A stretch of 37,180 bases of DNA, from assembly GCA_025056895.1 (NCBI GenBank), contig JANWVJ010000010.1, positions 1 through 37,180 on the forward strand, written 5' to 3'. This document shows positions 16,314-24,119 of this stretch, in pieces (position 1 is the stretch's first letter; each line of letters starts with the position of its first letter). A model generated the notes under the pieces. It was not told the origin of the DNA, ran no database searches, and was given only the letters and a program-made list of their open reading frames with translations. Made by a program: the position numbers and the translations under genes. Origin of the DNA: Thermoflexales bacterium. GTDB taxonomy: Bacteria > Chloroflexota > Anaerolineae > J036 > Brachytrichaceae.

Positions 16314-17588
16314 ATGCTCGACATCAATCTGATTCGTACTCAACCGGAGATCGTCCGACAGAGCCTGGCTTATCGCGGCGAGCCAACCGAGGCGCTGGAT
16401 GAAATCATCGCATTGGATGCACAACGGCGAGACATTCTCAAACACTCTGAGCAATTGCGCGCCACGCGCAACGCGGTCAGCAAAGAGATCGGTCGTATGA
16501 AAGACCCCGCCACGCGCGAGGCTAGGATCACCGAGATGCGCGCTGTAGGCGATCAGATCGACATGTTGGAGTCGGAGTTAAAAAAGATCGAGGCACAACT
16601 GGACGAGCTGACGGCCAAACTGCCGAACATCCCCGACCCGCGTGTTCCGGTTGGACCGGATGAGGAACACAACGTGATCCTGCGCACAGTGGGCCAGCCG
16701 CGCACGTTCGATTTCGAGCCGAAGGCGCACTGGGACTTGGGGCCGGCGCTCGGCATCATCGATTTCGAACGAGGCGCCAAGCTGGCCGGCAGCCGCTTCT
16801 ACGTGCTCAACGGCTATGGCGCTCGTCTGCAACGCGCACTCATCGCCTACATGCTCGACTTGCATCACGCGCGCGGCTATCGCGAAGTGTATCTGCCGTT
16901 CATGGTCAAGTCGCAAACGCTGTTCGCCGCTGGCCAGTTGCCCAAGTTCCGCGACAACTTGTACCACGACGCCGAAGAAGACTTTTGGATGGTGCCGACC
17001 GCCGAAGTGCCGCTGACGAATTTACACGGCGATGAAATTTTAGATGCGGAGCAATTGCCGCTTTGGTATTGCGCCTACACGCCGTGCTTCCGCCGCGAGA
17101 AGATGAGCGCCGGCAAGGACGTGCGGGGCATCAAACGCGGCCATCAGTTCGACAAAGTGGAAATGTACAAATACTGTTTGCCAGAACACAGCGACGAAGA
17201 GCATCACAAGATGCTGGCCGACGCAGAAGCCGTGCTGCAAGGGTTGGGGCTGACTTATCGCGTAAAGCTACTCTGCACCGGTGACCTGGGCTTCGGGATG
17301 CGCATGACCTACGACCTGGAAGTGTGGGCGCCGGGTTGCAACGAATGGCTGGAGGTTAGCTCGGTCAGCAACGCTGGCGACTTTCAGGCTCGTCGCGCCA
17401 ACATCAAGTTCCGCCGCGAGAAGGGCGCTAAAGCCGAGTTTGTACACACACTGAACGGCAGCGGCTTGGCCTTGCCACGCACCATGATCGCGGTGATCGA
17501 GAATTATCAGCAAGCCGATGGCAGCGTCGTGGTGCCAGAAGTGTTGCGTAAATTTGTCGGGGTGGAAGTGATCAGGATGGGAGCATGA
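16314..17588 (+). CDS. serS: Seryl-tRNA synthetase
   Basis: A 424-residue class II aminoacyl-tRNA synthetase that charges tRNA(Ser) and tRNA(Sec). The N-terminal antiparallel coiled-coil arm (~30-100) contains LRATRNAVSKEIGRM. The catalytic core shows TAEVPLTNLHGDEIL, motif 2 in YTPCFRREKMSAGKDVRGIK followed by HQFDKVEMYKY, EVSSVSNAGDFQARR, and motif 3 in LNGSGLALPRTMIAVIENYQ. GGAG at 16304-16307, 6 nt before the ATG at 16314, fixes the start. Its place after selA links serine charging with selenocysteine formation, though serS is needed anyway. Confidence 0.96.
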   Translation: MLDINLIRTQPEIVRQSLAYRGEPTEALDEIIALDAQRRDILKHSEQLRATRNAVSKEIGRMKDPATREARITEMRAVGDQIDMLESELKKIEAQLDELTAKLPNIPDPRVPVGPDEEHNVILRTVGQPRTFDFEPKAHWDLGPALGIIDFERGAKLAGSRFYVLNGYGARLQRALIAYMLDLHHARGYREVYLPFMVKSQTLFAAGQLPKFRDNLYHDAEEDFWMVPTAEVPLTNLHGDEILDAEQLPLWYCAYTPCFRREKMSAGKDVRGIKRGHQFDKVEMYKYCLPEHSDEEHHKMLADAEAVLQGLGLTYRVKLLCTGDLGFGMRMTYDLEVWAPGCNEWLEVSSVSNAGDFQARRANIKFRREKGAKAEFVHTLNGSGLALPRTMIAVIENYQQADGSVVVPEVLRKFVGVEVIRMGA

Positions 17589-17616
17589 GAGCGTGAGAGT
17601 GTGAGAGGACGGGAGG

Positions 17617-18393
17617 ATGGAAATCGTCAATCGTTCAATCCGCAATCCGATAACTGAACCGATCGTGTTGATCGGCGGCTTTGGGTCGCATTGGAAGCAC
17701 TATCGCCAGTTTGCGCGCGTGTTGGCGAATGTAGCGGGCCGGCGCGTCTTTATCGCGGCCATCACGCGCTCGACATGGTTGTTGGGCAGTCTTACCGGCT
17801 ATTGGTTGCTGGTGCATCGGGCACACCGCGCGGTACAACATGCCCTGGAGACAACCGGCGCGCAGAAGGTGATTCTCGTCGGCCACAGCGCGGGCGGCGT
17901 GATCGCACGGGGCTACCTGGCCGACCGGCTGGCCGGCAATCATCATCCGGCTTACGGTGGACATCGCCGGGTAGCGCGGTTCATTGCTCTGGGCAGTCCG
18001 CTGCGCGGCGTGGAGCACCCGCGACACCGTGGCTTGCGCCAAGCAGCCTGGCTCGATCGCGCCTTTCCAGGCGCATATTACGCCCCGCAGGTGCAATATT
18101 TGACGGTGTGCGGCCGGCGCGTGGAAGGCAAGCGTATCGGCCTGCCCGAACAGCGCATCGCCTACCGCAGTTACGAGTTTATCTGTGGCGACGGCGCGCA
18201 GTGGGGGGACGGCGTGGTGCCGGACTCGGTGTGCCGGTTAGAGGGTGCGCCGCACCTACAACTGGAGGGAGTCGGCCACTCGCCGGCATGGGGGCGCTGG
18301 TACGGCTCCGACGAGGAAACGGTGCGCTTGTGGTGGCACTACTTTGATGTGGGCGACGCGCCGGCCTACGAAATGGGCCGGATGGTGGTGTAG
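17617..18393 (+). CDS. Alpha/beta-hydrolase, lipase/acyltransferase-like
   Basis: A 258-residue alpha/beta-hydrolase. The start PIVLIGGFGSHWKHYRQFARVL resembles lipases and PGAP1-like esterases with an oxyanion-hole glycine near the first strand. The nucleophile elbow is GHSAGG (Ser91). Likely acid and base residues lie near GDGVVPD and in GVGHSPAWGRW (His near residue 224). There is no signal peptide, so it is probably cytoplasmic. GAGAGG at 17603-17608 is the ribosome site. The 28-base gap after serS is a small purine-rich repeat (GTGAGA units). Substrate unknown. Confidence 0.75.
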   Translation: MEIVNRSIRNPITEPIVLIGGFGSHWKHYRQFARVLANVAGRRVFIAAITRSTWLLGSLTGYWLLVHRAHRAVQHALETTGAQKVILVGHSAGGVIARGYLADRLAGNHHPAYGGHRRVARFIALGSPLRGVEHPRHRGLRQAAWLDRAFPGAYYAPQVQYLTVCGRRVEGKRIGLPEQRIAYRSYEFICGDGAQWGDGVVPDSVCRLEGAPHLQLEGVGHSPAWGRWYGSDEETVRLWWHYFDVGDAPAYEMGRMVV

Positions 18394-18417
18394 AGGTGTA
18401 GGGCGCGCACGCCGATT

Positions 18418-18477
18418 ACTCGCTCAGCTACTCGCTCAGCCAGTCGCTCAGCCAGTCGCTCAGCTACTCGCTCAGCC
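18418..18477. repeat. Five tandem copies of a 12-bp unit at the 3' end of a lipoprotein gene
   Basis: The unit is A[C/G]TCGCTCAGC[C/T], repeated five times without gaps from 18418 to 18477. Twelve bases is four codons. On the minus strand, in the frame of the lipoprotein gene, copies read W-L-S-D or W-L-S-E, and the C-to-T variant turns TGG into a TAG stop. The gene stops in the first such copy it meets (18464-18466); three further in-frame units lie beyond it. Confidence 0.9.
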
Positions 18478-19477
18478 AGCACGCGGCAAATGGAAACGCT
18501 TCTTCGAGCGCAGCATACATGGCCGCATAGTCGGCTTGCAGCCAGGCAATCCGCTCGTTCACATAGGCCCGCAGGCGTTCCAGCTCCGCGTTTCGTTCCT
18601 GCGGACCGAGCGGACGCGGGGTGCAAGGCAGAGCCGTGGGCACCGGCGCGACCCGCTGATCACCTGTGCCAGCCTGCGGCGTAACCGGCATTTCTTCACA
18701 CCCTGCCAAATCGCTCTTTTCGAGAACAGCCTCTCCTGCTGCCAGCAAGGACTGATATTGGCGGATGCCCAGCTCACGCAACGACTCAGGCGTTTCAAGC
18801 AGACGCGCCAAGCGGTGGCCGCCGTTTAATCTGGCCAGTTCATCCAGTTGTCCGTGAATTGCGAACCCGCCACGCCGATCGGGCAGGGTGTAGGTCGCAT
18901 GACACAACAGCCCAATCACGCGGCTGGGCGCTGCGGCGCCGGCCTCAAAGTAGGTCAGCCGCACGCAGGCGTCGCCGGGCGTCTCGCCGGTGGCCATGTC
19001 CAGTTCAGCAACCCATCCAGCGTTGGCCGGCACATACAAGGCCTTGAAGGCAATGCTGAAAATATCGGCCGGCGCGCCCTGGTCGAGTTGGCGGCTGGGC
19101 AAAAGCGCCGATACCTCCACGCGACGCGCCTCCTGCTCGCCGGGCGCGCTGCCGATCGTTATGCACCAACCCAGAGTATCCTTGCGGCACCAGGAAGCCA
19201 TCAACGATGAGTAGGGGACGCCGCTGCCGGCGCGGTAGTAGGGCAAGTAATCTAGCCCCTTTTCTTCCGCGAACTGGCGCGCACAGGCATCCAGGTGTCG
19301 AAATCGGAAACCGAAGGCCGGGTTGCGGAAGCGGAGTTGATCGACGGTGTAGGTTTTGTCAGGCGGAGGCGGAGTGGTGGGGGCCGGCGTGGCTATGCGA
19401 CAAGCGCTCAGCAGCAAGAGGATGATGAGGATGCTCACCCGATGCACGATATGGGTTGGACGTGACACACCAGCCAT
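18464..19477 (-). CDS. Predicted lipoprotein of unknown function
   Basis: A 337-residue protein with a lipoprotein signal: hydrophobic VSILIILLLLSAC with the lipobox LSAC, then a Thr/Pro spacer. It is therefore likely anchored outside the membrane. The mature part has about eight cysteines (for example HLDACARQF, SWCRKDTLGWC, GDACVRL, GLLCHATY), which may form disulfides. The last ~45 residues are helical (QERNAELERLRAYVNERIAWL). I recognise no family. ATG 19477 is preferred over a TTG at 19498 because GGTGAG lies 9 nt upstream. The protein ends in the 12-bp repeat as FAACWLSE. It lies 27 bases after the lysoplasmalogenase gene on the same strand and is probably co-transcribed. Confidence 0.7.
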   Translation of the reverse strand: MAGVSRPTHIVHRVSILIILLLLSACRIATPAPTTPPPPDKTYTVDQLRFRNPAFGFRFRHLDACARQFAEEKGLDYLPYYRAGSGVPYSSLMASWCRKDTLGWCITIGSAPGEQEARRVEVSALLPSRQLDQGAPADIFSIAFKALYVPANAGWVAELDMATGETPGDACVRLTYFEAGAAAPSRVIGLLCHATYTLPDRRGGFAIHGQLDELARLNGGHRLARLLETPESLRELGIRQYQSLLAAGEAVLEKSDLAGCEEMPVTPQAGTGDQRVAPVPTALPCTPRPLGPQERNAELERLRAYVNERIAWLQADYAAMYAALEEAFPFAACWLSE

Positions 19478-19504
19478 AGGCAAAGACTCACCGTGCAAGA
19501 CGAA

Positions 19505-20137
19505 TCACGAGTTCACCGACAGCGCAATCAGCGATTGGCCGGCCCAGTACGTGCCAAGCACCAGCGCCTGAGCAGCACGGAACGGGCGCACAAAACGATT
19601 CCAGGCCAGCGCCGAATCCGACAGCACAAACAGGGCGGCGCCCATTGCGGCCGACCCTGATGAAAAGGTCGGCAGCGCTGCCGCGCGTTCAACAGCTTGC
19701 CACAGCATCACCGTGATCACCACACCGTAGATGAGCACCGGCACTTTCAAGGCGCCGGCATGGGGCCACAAGAAATACATCAACACGGCAAAATAGATCA
19801 AGCCAGGCAGCAGCCACCCGGACACGCGCGGCCCATCTCCCCAGACAAACGCGCCGATATAACACAGATGCCCGAATAGGAAGCTGATCAGCCCCGCGAC
19901 AAAGCGATTGCCGGGCAGCATCAGAAAGACATCGCCGATTAAGGAGAAGAGCAAGCCGGCAACGATCAATGCCTGATACCAGCGATCCGACGGAATCGCC
20001 AGCGCCCCGATAAGGACAATCAGAAAGGTCGTCAGCGGTTTAAAGATATACACCGCCCAGCGCGCGCGACGATACTCGGCCATAATGGCTAGGATGGCCG
20101 ACAGGCCGATCAGAATCACGAGTATCATGGACGGCAT
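19505..20137 (-). CDS. Lysoplasmalogenase (YhhN/TMEM86 family) membrane protein
   Basis: A 210-residue protein with about eight hydrophobic segments. The family pattern is clear: YIFKPLTTFLIVLIGAL, LLFSLIGDVFLMLP, FLFGHLCYIGAF and, near the end, GAALFVLSDSALAWNRF and LVLGTYWAGQSLIAL. The Asp residues in GDVFLM and LSDSALA are conserved in the family. Members hydrolyse the vinyl-ether bond of lysoplasmalogens or are simply annotated as YhhN. The start is 18 bases from the divergent dehydratase gene, so its promoter must overlap that gene's leader. A second ATG at 20128 is possible. Confidence 0.85.
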   Translation of the reverse strand: MPSMILVILIGLSAILAIMAEYRRARWAVYIFKPLTTFLIVLIGALAIPSDRWYQALIVAGLLFSLIGDVFLMLPGNRFVAGLISFLFGHLCYIGAFVWGDGPRVSGWLLPGLIYFAVLMYFLWPHAGALKVPVLIYGVVITVMLWQAVERAAALPTFSSGSAAMGAALFVLSDSALAWNRFVRPFRAAQALVLGTYWAGQSLIALSVNS

Positions 20138-20138
20138 C

Positions 20139-20146
20139 AGGAGGGA
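20139..20146 (+). promoter_or_regulatory. Strong Shine-Dalgarno for the enolase-superfamily dehydratase gene
   Basis: AGGAGGGA ends 9 nt before the ATG at 20156. It fills almost the whole 18-bp gap between the two divergent start codons, so the plus-strand promoter must lie inside the lysoplasmalogenase gene. Confidence 0.75.
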
Positions 20147-20155
20147 TTATCCACG

Positions 20156-21313
20156 ATGAAGATTACGGACATCAAGGTATACCCCGTCTGGGTCGGCAGT
20201 CGCAATCAGTGCATCGTCAAGGTCGAGACGGACGAGGGGCTGTACGGCTGGGGCGAGTCGGGGTTGTCGGGCCGCGAGCTGGCCGTGCAAGGCGCAATCC
20301 GGCACTACCGCGAGTTTTTGATCGGGCGGGATGCGATGCAGCGCGGGGCGCTGTGGCAGGAAATGTACCGCAGTCAGTACTTTGAAGGCGGGCGCGTGCT
20401 AGTAGCAGCGATCTCCGCTATCGACATCGCGTTGTACGACATCGCCGGCAAAGCGCTGGGCGTGCCGGTGTACCAACTGTTGGGCGGCAAGCAACGCGAC
20501 TGGGTGCCTTGCTTTGCCACCACCGGCGCGCCGATGGGGCCACAATTGATCGAGGATGTGAAGTTGCTGCTTGCACACGGCTGGAATGTGATCCGCACCG
20601 TGCCCGGCCACCCGGCCGGCGATGACCCAAACGTGTTCGAGCCGCGCGAGTCGATCGGCTTGACGGCCAAATGGCTGACCAAGCTGCGCGAGGCGGTCGG
20701 ACCAGAGCCGGTGCTGGGCATCGATTACCACCATCGGCTGAGCGTGGCCGAAGCGGCCTCGTTCTGCCAGCGCATGCCGTCCGGCACGCTGGACTTTCTG
20801 GAGGAACCCATCCGTGACGAGACGCCCGAAGCGTATGAGGTCTTGCGCACAATGACCGATGTACCGCTCGCCATCGGCGAGGAGTTCTCCAGCAAGTGGC
20901 AATTCCTGCCGTATATCGAGCGCGGCATCACCAATTTTGCCCGCATCGACATCTGCAACGTAGGGGGTTTCACCGAGGCGATGAAGGTAGCCGGCTGGGC
21001 CGAAGCGCATTACATCGATTTGATGCCGCACAACCCATTGGGGCCGGTTTGCACGGCAGCCACCGTCCACCTGGCAGCAGCCGTCGCCAACTTCGCGTGG
21101 ATGGAGGTGCGCGTGTCGCCTACTGAAAATCTCGGCTTCGACGATTCAGAATGGTTCCCTGTGCAGCTCAAGCTGGAAGGCAATCGGTTCCGTGTGCCGG
21201 ATGGCCCAGGGTTGGGCGTAGAGTTCAACGAAGCGCTGGCGCACCAGCACACACTGAAGTTCTGGGAGCCACCCCACCTGCGCCGGCGTGACGGATCATA
21301 CACGAACTGGTAG
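20156..21313 (+). CDS. Mandelate racemase/muconate lactonizing family sugar-acid dehydratase (galactonate dehydratase-like)
   Basis: A 385-residue enolase-superfamily enzyme. The N-terminal capping domain (~1-125) has VETDEGLYGWGESGLSGRE. The barrel carries the metal ligands and bases in the pattern of D-galactonate dehydratases: D190 and H192 in GIDYHHR, E216/E217 in FLEEP, E242/E243 in IGEEF, and H292 in LMPHNPLGP. The C-terminal tail, with EVRVSPTENL and DGPGLGVE, closes the site. Such enzymes dehydrate aldonic acids such as galactonate, but the exact sugar acid cannot be read from sequence. It starts 18 bases from a divergent gene and has a strong Shine-Dalgarno. It is not obviously tied to the signalling operon that begins 31 bases later. 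Confidence 0.85.
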   Translation: MKITDIKVYPVWVGSRNQCIVKVETDEGLYGWGESGLSGRELAVQGAIRHYREFLIGRDAMQRGALWQEMYRSQYFEGGRVLVAAISAIDIALYDIAGKALGVPVYQLLGGKQRDWVPCFATTGAPMGPQLIEDVKLLLAHGWNVIRTVPGHPAGDDPNVFEPRESIGLTAKWLTKLREAVGPEPVLGIDYHHRLSVAEAASFCQRMPSGTLDFLEEPIRDETPEAYEVLRTMTDVPLAIGEEFSSKWQFLPYIERGITNFARIDICNVGGFTEAMKVAGWAEAHYIDLMPHNPLGPVCTAATVHLAAAVANFAWMEVRVSPTENLGFDDSEWFPVQLKLEGNRFRVPDGPGLGVEFNEALAHQHTLKFWEPPHLRRRDGSYTNW

Positions 21314-21323
21314 CACGTCGCTT

Positions 21324-21329
21324 TATAAT
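21324..21329 (+). promoter_or_regulatory. -10 element of the kinase/FHA/vWA/tubulin operon
   Basis: A perfect TATAAT lies in the 31-base gap before the J-like/FHA gene, 15 nt before its ATG, which gives a leader of about 8 nt. There is no clear -35. It is the only promoter-like motif I found at the head of the nine-gene run. Confidence 0.5.
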
Positions 21330-21344
21330 CCACCCGTATAGGCG

Positions 21345-22328
21345 ATGGGAAGCACGTACTTCGATGTGTTGCGATTGCCGCGCACCGCGACGGATGCACA
21401 AATCAGCGATGCGTATCGCCGGCTGCGCGCCTTGCACGCCAATGACCCGGCTCGACTGCGGGCAATTGAAACAGCCTATCGCGTGTTGGCCAACCCCATC
21501 ACCCGGCGCAGCTACCTTCGGGCGCTGGAAGAAGGCCGCGCCCCCTCCGTTCAAGAGAGCGAGGCAGCCGAATTGCCCTCCGATCAAGCCGCTAGAGGGT
21601 TTGTCTCGCTCTTGCGTCGCGCAGGCTTACGCCGCTCAACCGGCACTGACAAACGTTCAAAAACCGAATTGCTTGACGCCACAAACGTGGGCCGAGAAGC
21701 GAACGGCGCCGGCGCGGCGCATCCTCCACCAGACAATGCAGCCCGCGCGACTCCCCCTTCTGCCGGCCCACGTCGCCGCAATCGGTATCCAACCGAGTTG
21801 ATTGACAATGAGGCAGCACGGTCTACGGTGAACGATGAGAAGGCTGCATCAAGCCAAACGAACAGCAGTGGAAACTCTATCTCCGGTGCGGCGGATGAGT
21901 TTCATACAGAGCCTGACCGACCCGAGGCGTCGCACCCCCCCAGCGCAGAGGATGCACATCAGACCGGCCGTGATGAAACGCGCATCAGCCCGTTGCGCCG
22001 ACCAAAGTACCTCGCCACCATCGAAGTCGTGTACGAGGGGCGGACAGAAACGTTCGATTTGCTGGCCGGCACAAATTGGATCGGACGACCGTCTAAAGAC
22101 GAGCCATCGCCGGCCGTGCCATTACCCGACCCCGATCGATTCGTTTCGCGTAAACACGCCCGTATCTTTCTGGATGACACAACGTGGACGGTGACCGATA
22201 CCAGTGAAAACGGCACCTTGTTGAACGGCAAGCCACTGCGCAAGGGCCAGCCCAGTCGCCTTAAGGATGGCGATGTATTGACCATCGAGGGCCGCACGCT
22301 CACCATCCGGCGCGTCCCAGACGGATGA
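21345..22328 (+). CDS. J-like domain and FHA domain fusion protein
   Basis: A 327-residue cytoplasmic protein. Residues 1-65 fit a J-domain: YFDVLRLPRTATDAQISDAYRRLRALHAND, then LRAIETAYRVLANPITRRSYL. The HPD tripeptide needed to stimulate DnaK is missing (HAND in its place), so it is probably a protein-binding J-like module. A disordered charged linker (~66-218) follows. The C-terminal FHA domain (~225-325) looks functional for phospho-threonine: NWIGRP, VSRKHARI and DTSENGTLLNG keep the Gly-Arg, Ser-x-x-His and Asn-Gly residues. It is the first gene of the signalling operon; its stop overlaps an ATG (ATGA at 22325) in the phosphatase frame. It probably binds targets phosphorylated by the downstream kinase. 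Confidence 0.82.
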   Translation: MGSTYFDVLRLPRTATDAQISDAYRRLRALHANDPARLRAIETAYRVLANPITRRSYLRALEEGRAPSVQESEAAELPSDQAARGFVSLLRRAGLRRSTGTDKRSKTELLDATNVGREANGAGAAHPPPDNAARATPPSAGPRRRNRYPTELIDNEAARSTVNDEKAASSQTNSSGNSISGAADEFHTEPDRPEASHPPSAEDAHQTGRDETRISPLRRPKYLATIEVVYEGRTETFDLLAGTNWIGRPSKDEPSPAVPLPDPDRFVSRKHARIFLDDTTWTVTDTSENGTLLNGKPLRKGQPSRLKDGDVLTIEGRTLTIRRVPDG

Positions 22329-22387
22329 TCCGCGCCGGCTGCGCCCTGCCGGCGGGATGTCTCACCTGTACATTCATTCATGCGACC

Positions 22388-24079
22388 ATGACGACTCGTC
22401 CTGTTGCTGTTGTAGCTTTTGGCAGCCAGACCGACATCGGCAGAGAGCGTGATCAGAATCAAGACAGTCTCTTGTCCTACACGCCCCTTGCGCCCTCCGG
22501 CCTACCCTCCAAACAGGGCTGGTTGTTTGTTGTGGCAGATGGCATGGGTGGGCATCTGGCCGGCGAGGTAGCCAGTCAGGTCGCTGTCGAAAGCATCGTC
22601 GAGCACTTCGCCGCCAGCGACGCAGAAGATGTGGCTGCCGTGTTACAGCAGAGCATAGCGGTTGCCAACGAAGCCGTTTGCCGGCGCGCGCACGATCTGG
22701 GTGTGGATATCATGGGCACAACCCTCGTGTGCGCCGTCATCCGAGACGACCAGTTGTTTGTCGCGCACGTTGGCGACAGCCGCGCCTACTTGCTGCGCGA
22801 TCAGACCTTGACTCCTCTCACGCGCGATCATTCACTTGTCAACGAACAAATCCGTCAAGGATTGATTACCGAGACCGAGGCGCGCGACAGTGAGCTACGC
22901 GGGATCGTCACCCGCGCACTGGGGATGAAAGGTGGCGTGCAAGCCGACATCGCTGGCCCAATCGCTTTGCATACGGACGATGTAGTGCTTTTGTGCACGG
23001 ATGGCGTGTGCGGCTACGTGCCGGAAATTCAAATCCGCTACATCTTGCAAACCCATCGCACAGAGCCTCAAAGCGCCGCCGAGCTGCTCATCGAGGCGGC
23101 TAACGCCGTCGGCGGGTTCGACAATGCTACGGCTGTGGTAGCACATGTTCAGCGCATCGAACAGGCCGCGTTAGAGGAAGAGGAAACAGGAGAAACCGTG
23201 TCGGGGCAAATGCGTCTGGAAAAGCCAGCCGCTGTTGATAATGGCCGCGTGCACAGGCCTGCTGCGCCGGCGCCCCTTATGCCCGATGACAGCGATACGG
23301 CCGACAACTTACCGACTGAACCGCCGCCCTCAGATGGGTCGCCTGCTTCCGACAGTCAGACCGAACGCACGAACGACCGTTTGACCGCAGCGCCATCACC
23401 GGCACAGCCAGAACCGTTGATCGGTTGGCGCGAGCTGATCCCGATCAGTGTGCTGATCGTTGTGTTACTGGCCGAAGCAATCGTGTTTGCCTTCGGCGCG
23501 CGACGCACCACCACCGACCCGACTCCGGCGCCGGCGCCTTCTATCACGACATCGGTGGGTGAAGCCGGATCGACCTCGGTTCAAGGGTCGGTAGCCGTTC
23601 AGCCGCTTGTGTTGTCCATCTCTGTTGAACCGCAACCGCCGCTGACGGCATTCACGCAACTGGAGGTGATCACGACACAACTGGCGTCAAACGCACCAGC
23701 AGCCATCACGTTGACTTTTCGCACTAATGCCACCGTGATCGAGCCGACGCATTTTGAGACCAATCTCGATTTGAGCCGGCCTAAATCGACTGTGCGCATC
23801 GAGCTGGCGCCACAGGTCAACTTCAACCGTCAAGAACAGGTCAAGATCGAAGCGCTTGCTGAGGCCGGGCCGGCGGATGATGGTCAGAGCAACACGTGGA
23901 CAATCGGCGCATTTGGCCTACCCTCGCAGCCCGATTTGCGCCTGCGCTCCCGCTTGACGATCCTGATGACGCTGACGCCAATGCAGCCGGTTCCAAGCCG
24001 TTTGCCCATGCGTATCTCTATCCGGTGGCTGGCCGTTGGGGCCATTCCGGGCGATTTCAAGCCCGCTGTTTCATGGTGA
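22388..24079 (+). CDS. PP2C-type Ser/Thr protein phosphatase with one TM segment and an ectodomain
   Basis: A 563-residue protein. The PP2C domain (~5-255) has the metal-binding motifs GRERDQNQDS, VVADGMGGHLAGE (51-59), FVAHVGDSRAYLL, LCTDGV (~202-207) and GGFDNATAVV. An acidic Pro/Ser linker leads to a single TM helix (~350-369, ISVLIVVLLAEAIVFAF) and an exported beta-rich part. It should remove phosphates placed by the neighbouring kinase. ATG 22388 starts just before the conserved domain; ATG 22325 overlaps the upstream stop and would add 21 Cys-rich residues. The last ~45 residues may be out of frame: another frame stays open to a TGA that overlaps the kinase start codon (see findings). 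Confidence 0.86.
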   Translation: MTTRPVAVVAFGSQTDIGRERDQNQDSLLSYTPLAPSGLPSKQGWLFVVADGMGGHLAGEVASQVAVESIVEHFAASDAEDVAAVLQQSIAVANEAVCRRAHDLGVDIMGTTLVCAVIRDDQLFVAHVGDSRAYLLRDQTLTPLTRDHSLVNEQIRQGLITETEARDSELRGIVTRALGMKGGVQADIAGPIALHTDDVVLLCTDGVCGYVPEIQIRYILQTHRTEPQSAAELLIEAANAVGGFDNATAVVAHVQRIEQAALEEEETGETVSGQMRLEKPAAVDNGRVHRPAAPAPLMPDDSDTADNLPTEPPPSDGSPASDSQTERTNDRLTAAPSPAQPEPLIGWRELIPISVLIVVLLAEAIVFAFGARRTTTDPTPAPAPSITTSVGEAGSTSVQGSVAVQPLVLSISVEPQPPLTAFTQLEVITTQLASNAPAAITLTFRTNATVIEPTHFETNLDLSRPKSTVRIELAPQVNFNRQEQVKIEALAEAGPADDGQSNTWTIGAFGLPSQPDLRLRSRLTILMTLTPMQPVPSRLPMRISIRWLAVGAIPGDFKPAVSW

Positions 24080-24119
24080 GGCACGTATTGCCGGGCGCAA
24101 ATGGCCGGATTGTGACACG

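Noticed and set aside
18418-18477. CRISPR-like array
   Set aside because: The units are 12 bp and touch each other with no spacers. It is a simple tandem repeat overlapping a coding end.
14778-21313. Selenoprotein with in-frame TGA near selA
   Set aside because: All neighbouring genes have complete domains up to their stops; no conserved continuation past a TGA was seen.
21345-21545. Active DnaJ co-chaperone
   Set aside because: The HPD tripeptide is absent and there is no Gly/Phe or zinc region; only the helical pattern remains.
24036-24119. N-terminal extension of the kinase
   Set aside because: The 28 extra residues are unlike kinase N-termini and overlap the phosphatase gene. ATG 24120 sits just before the conserved domain.
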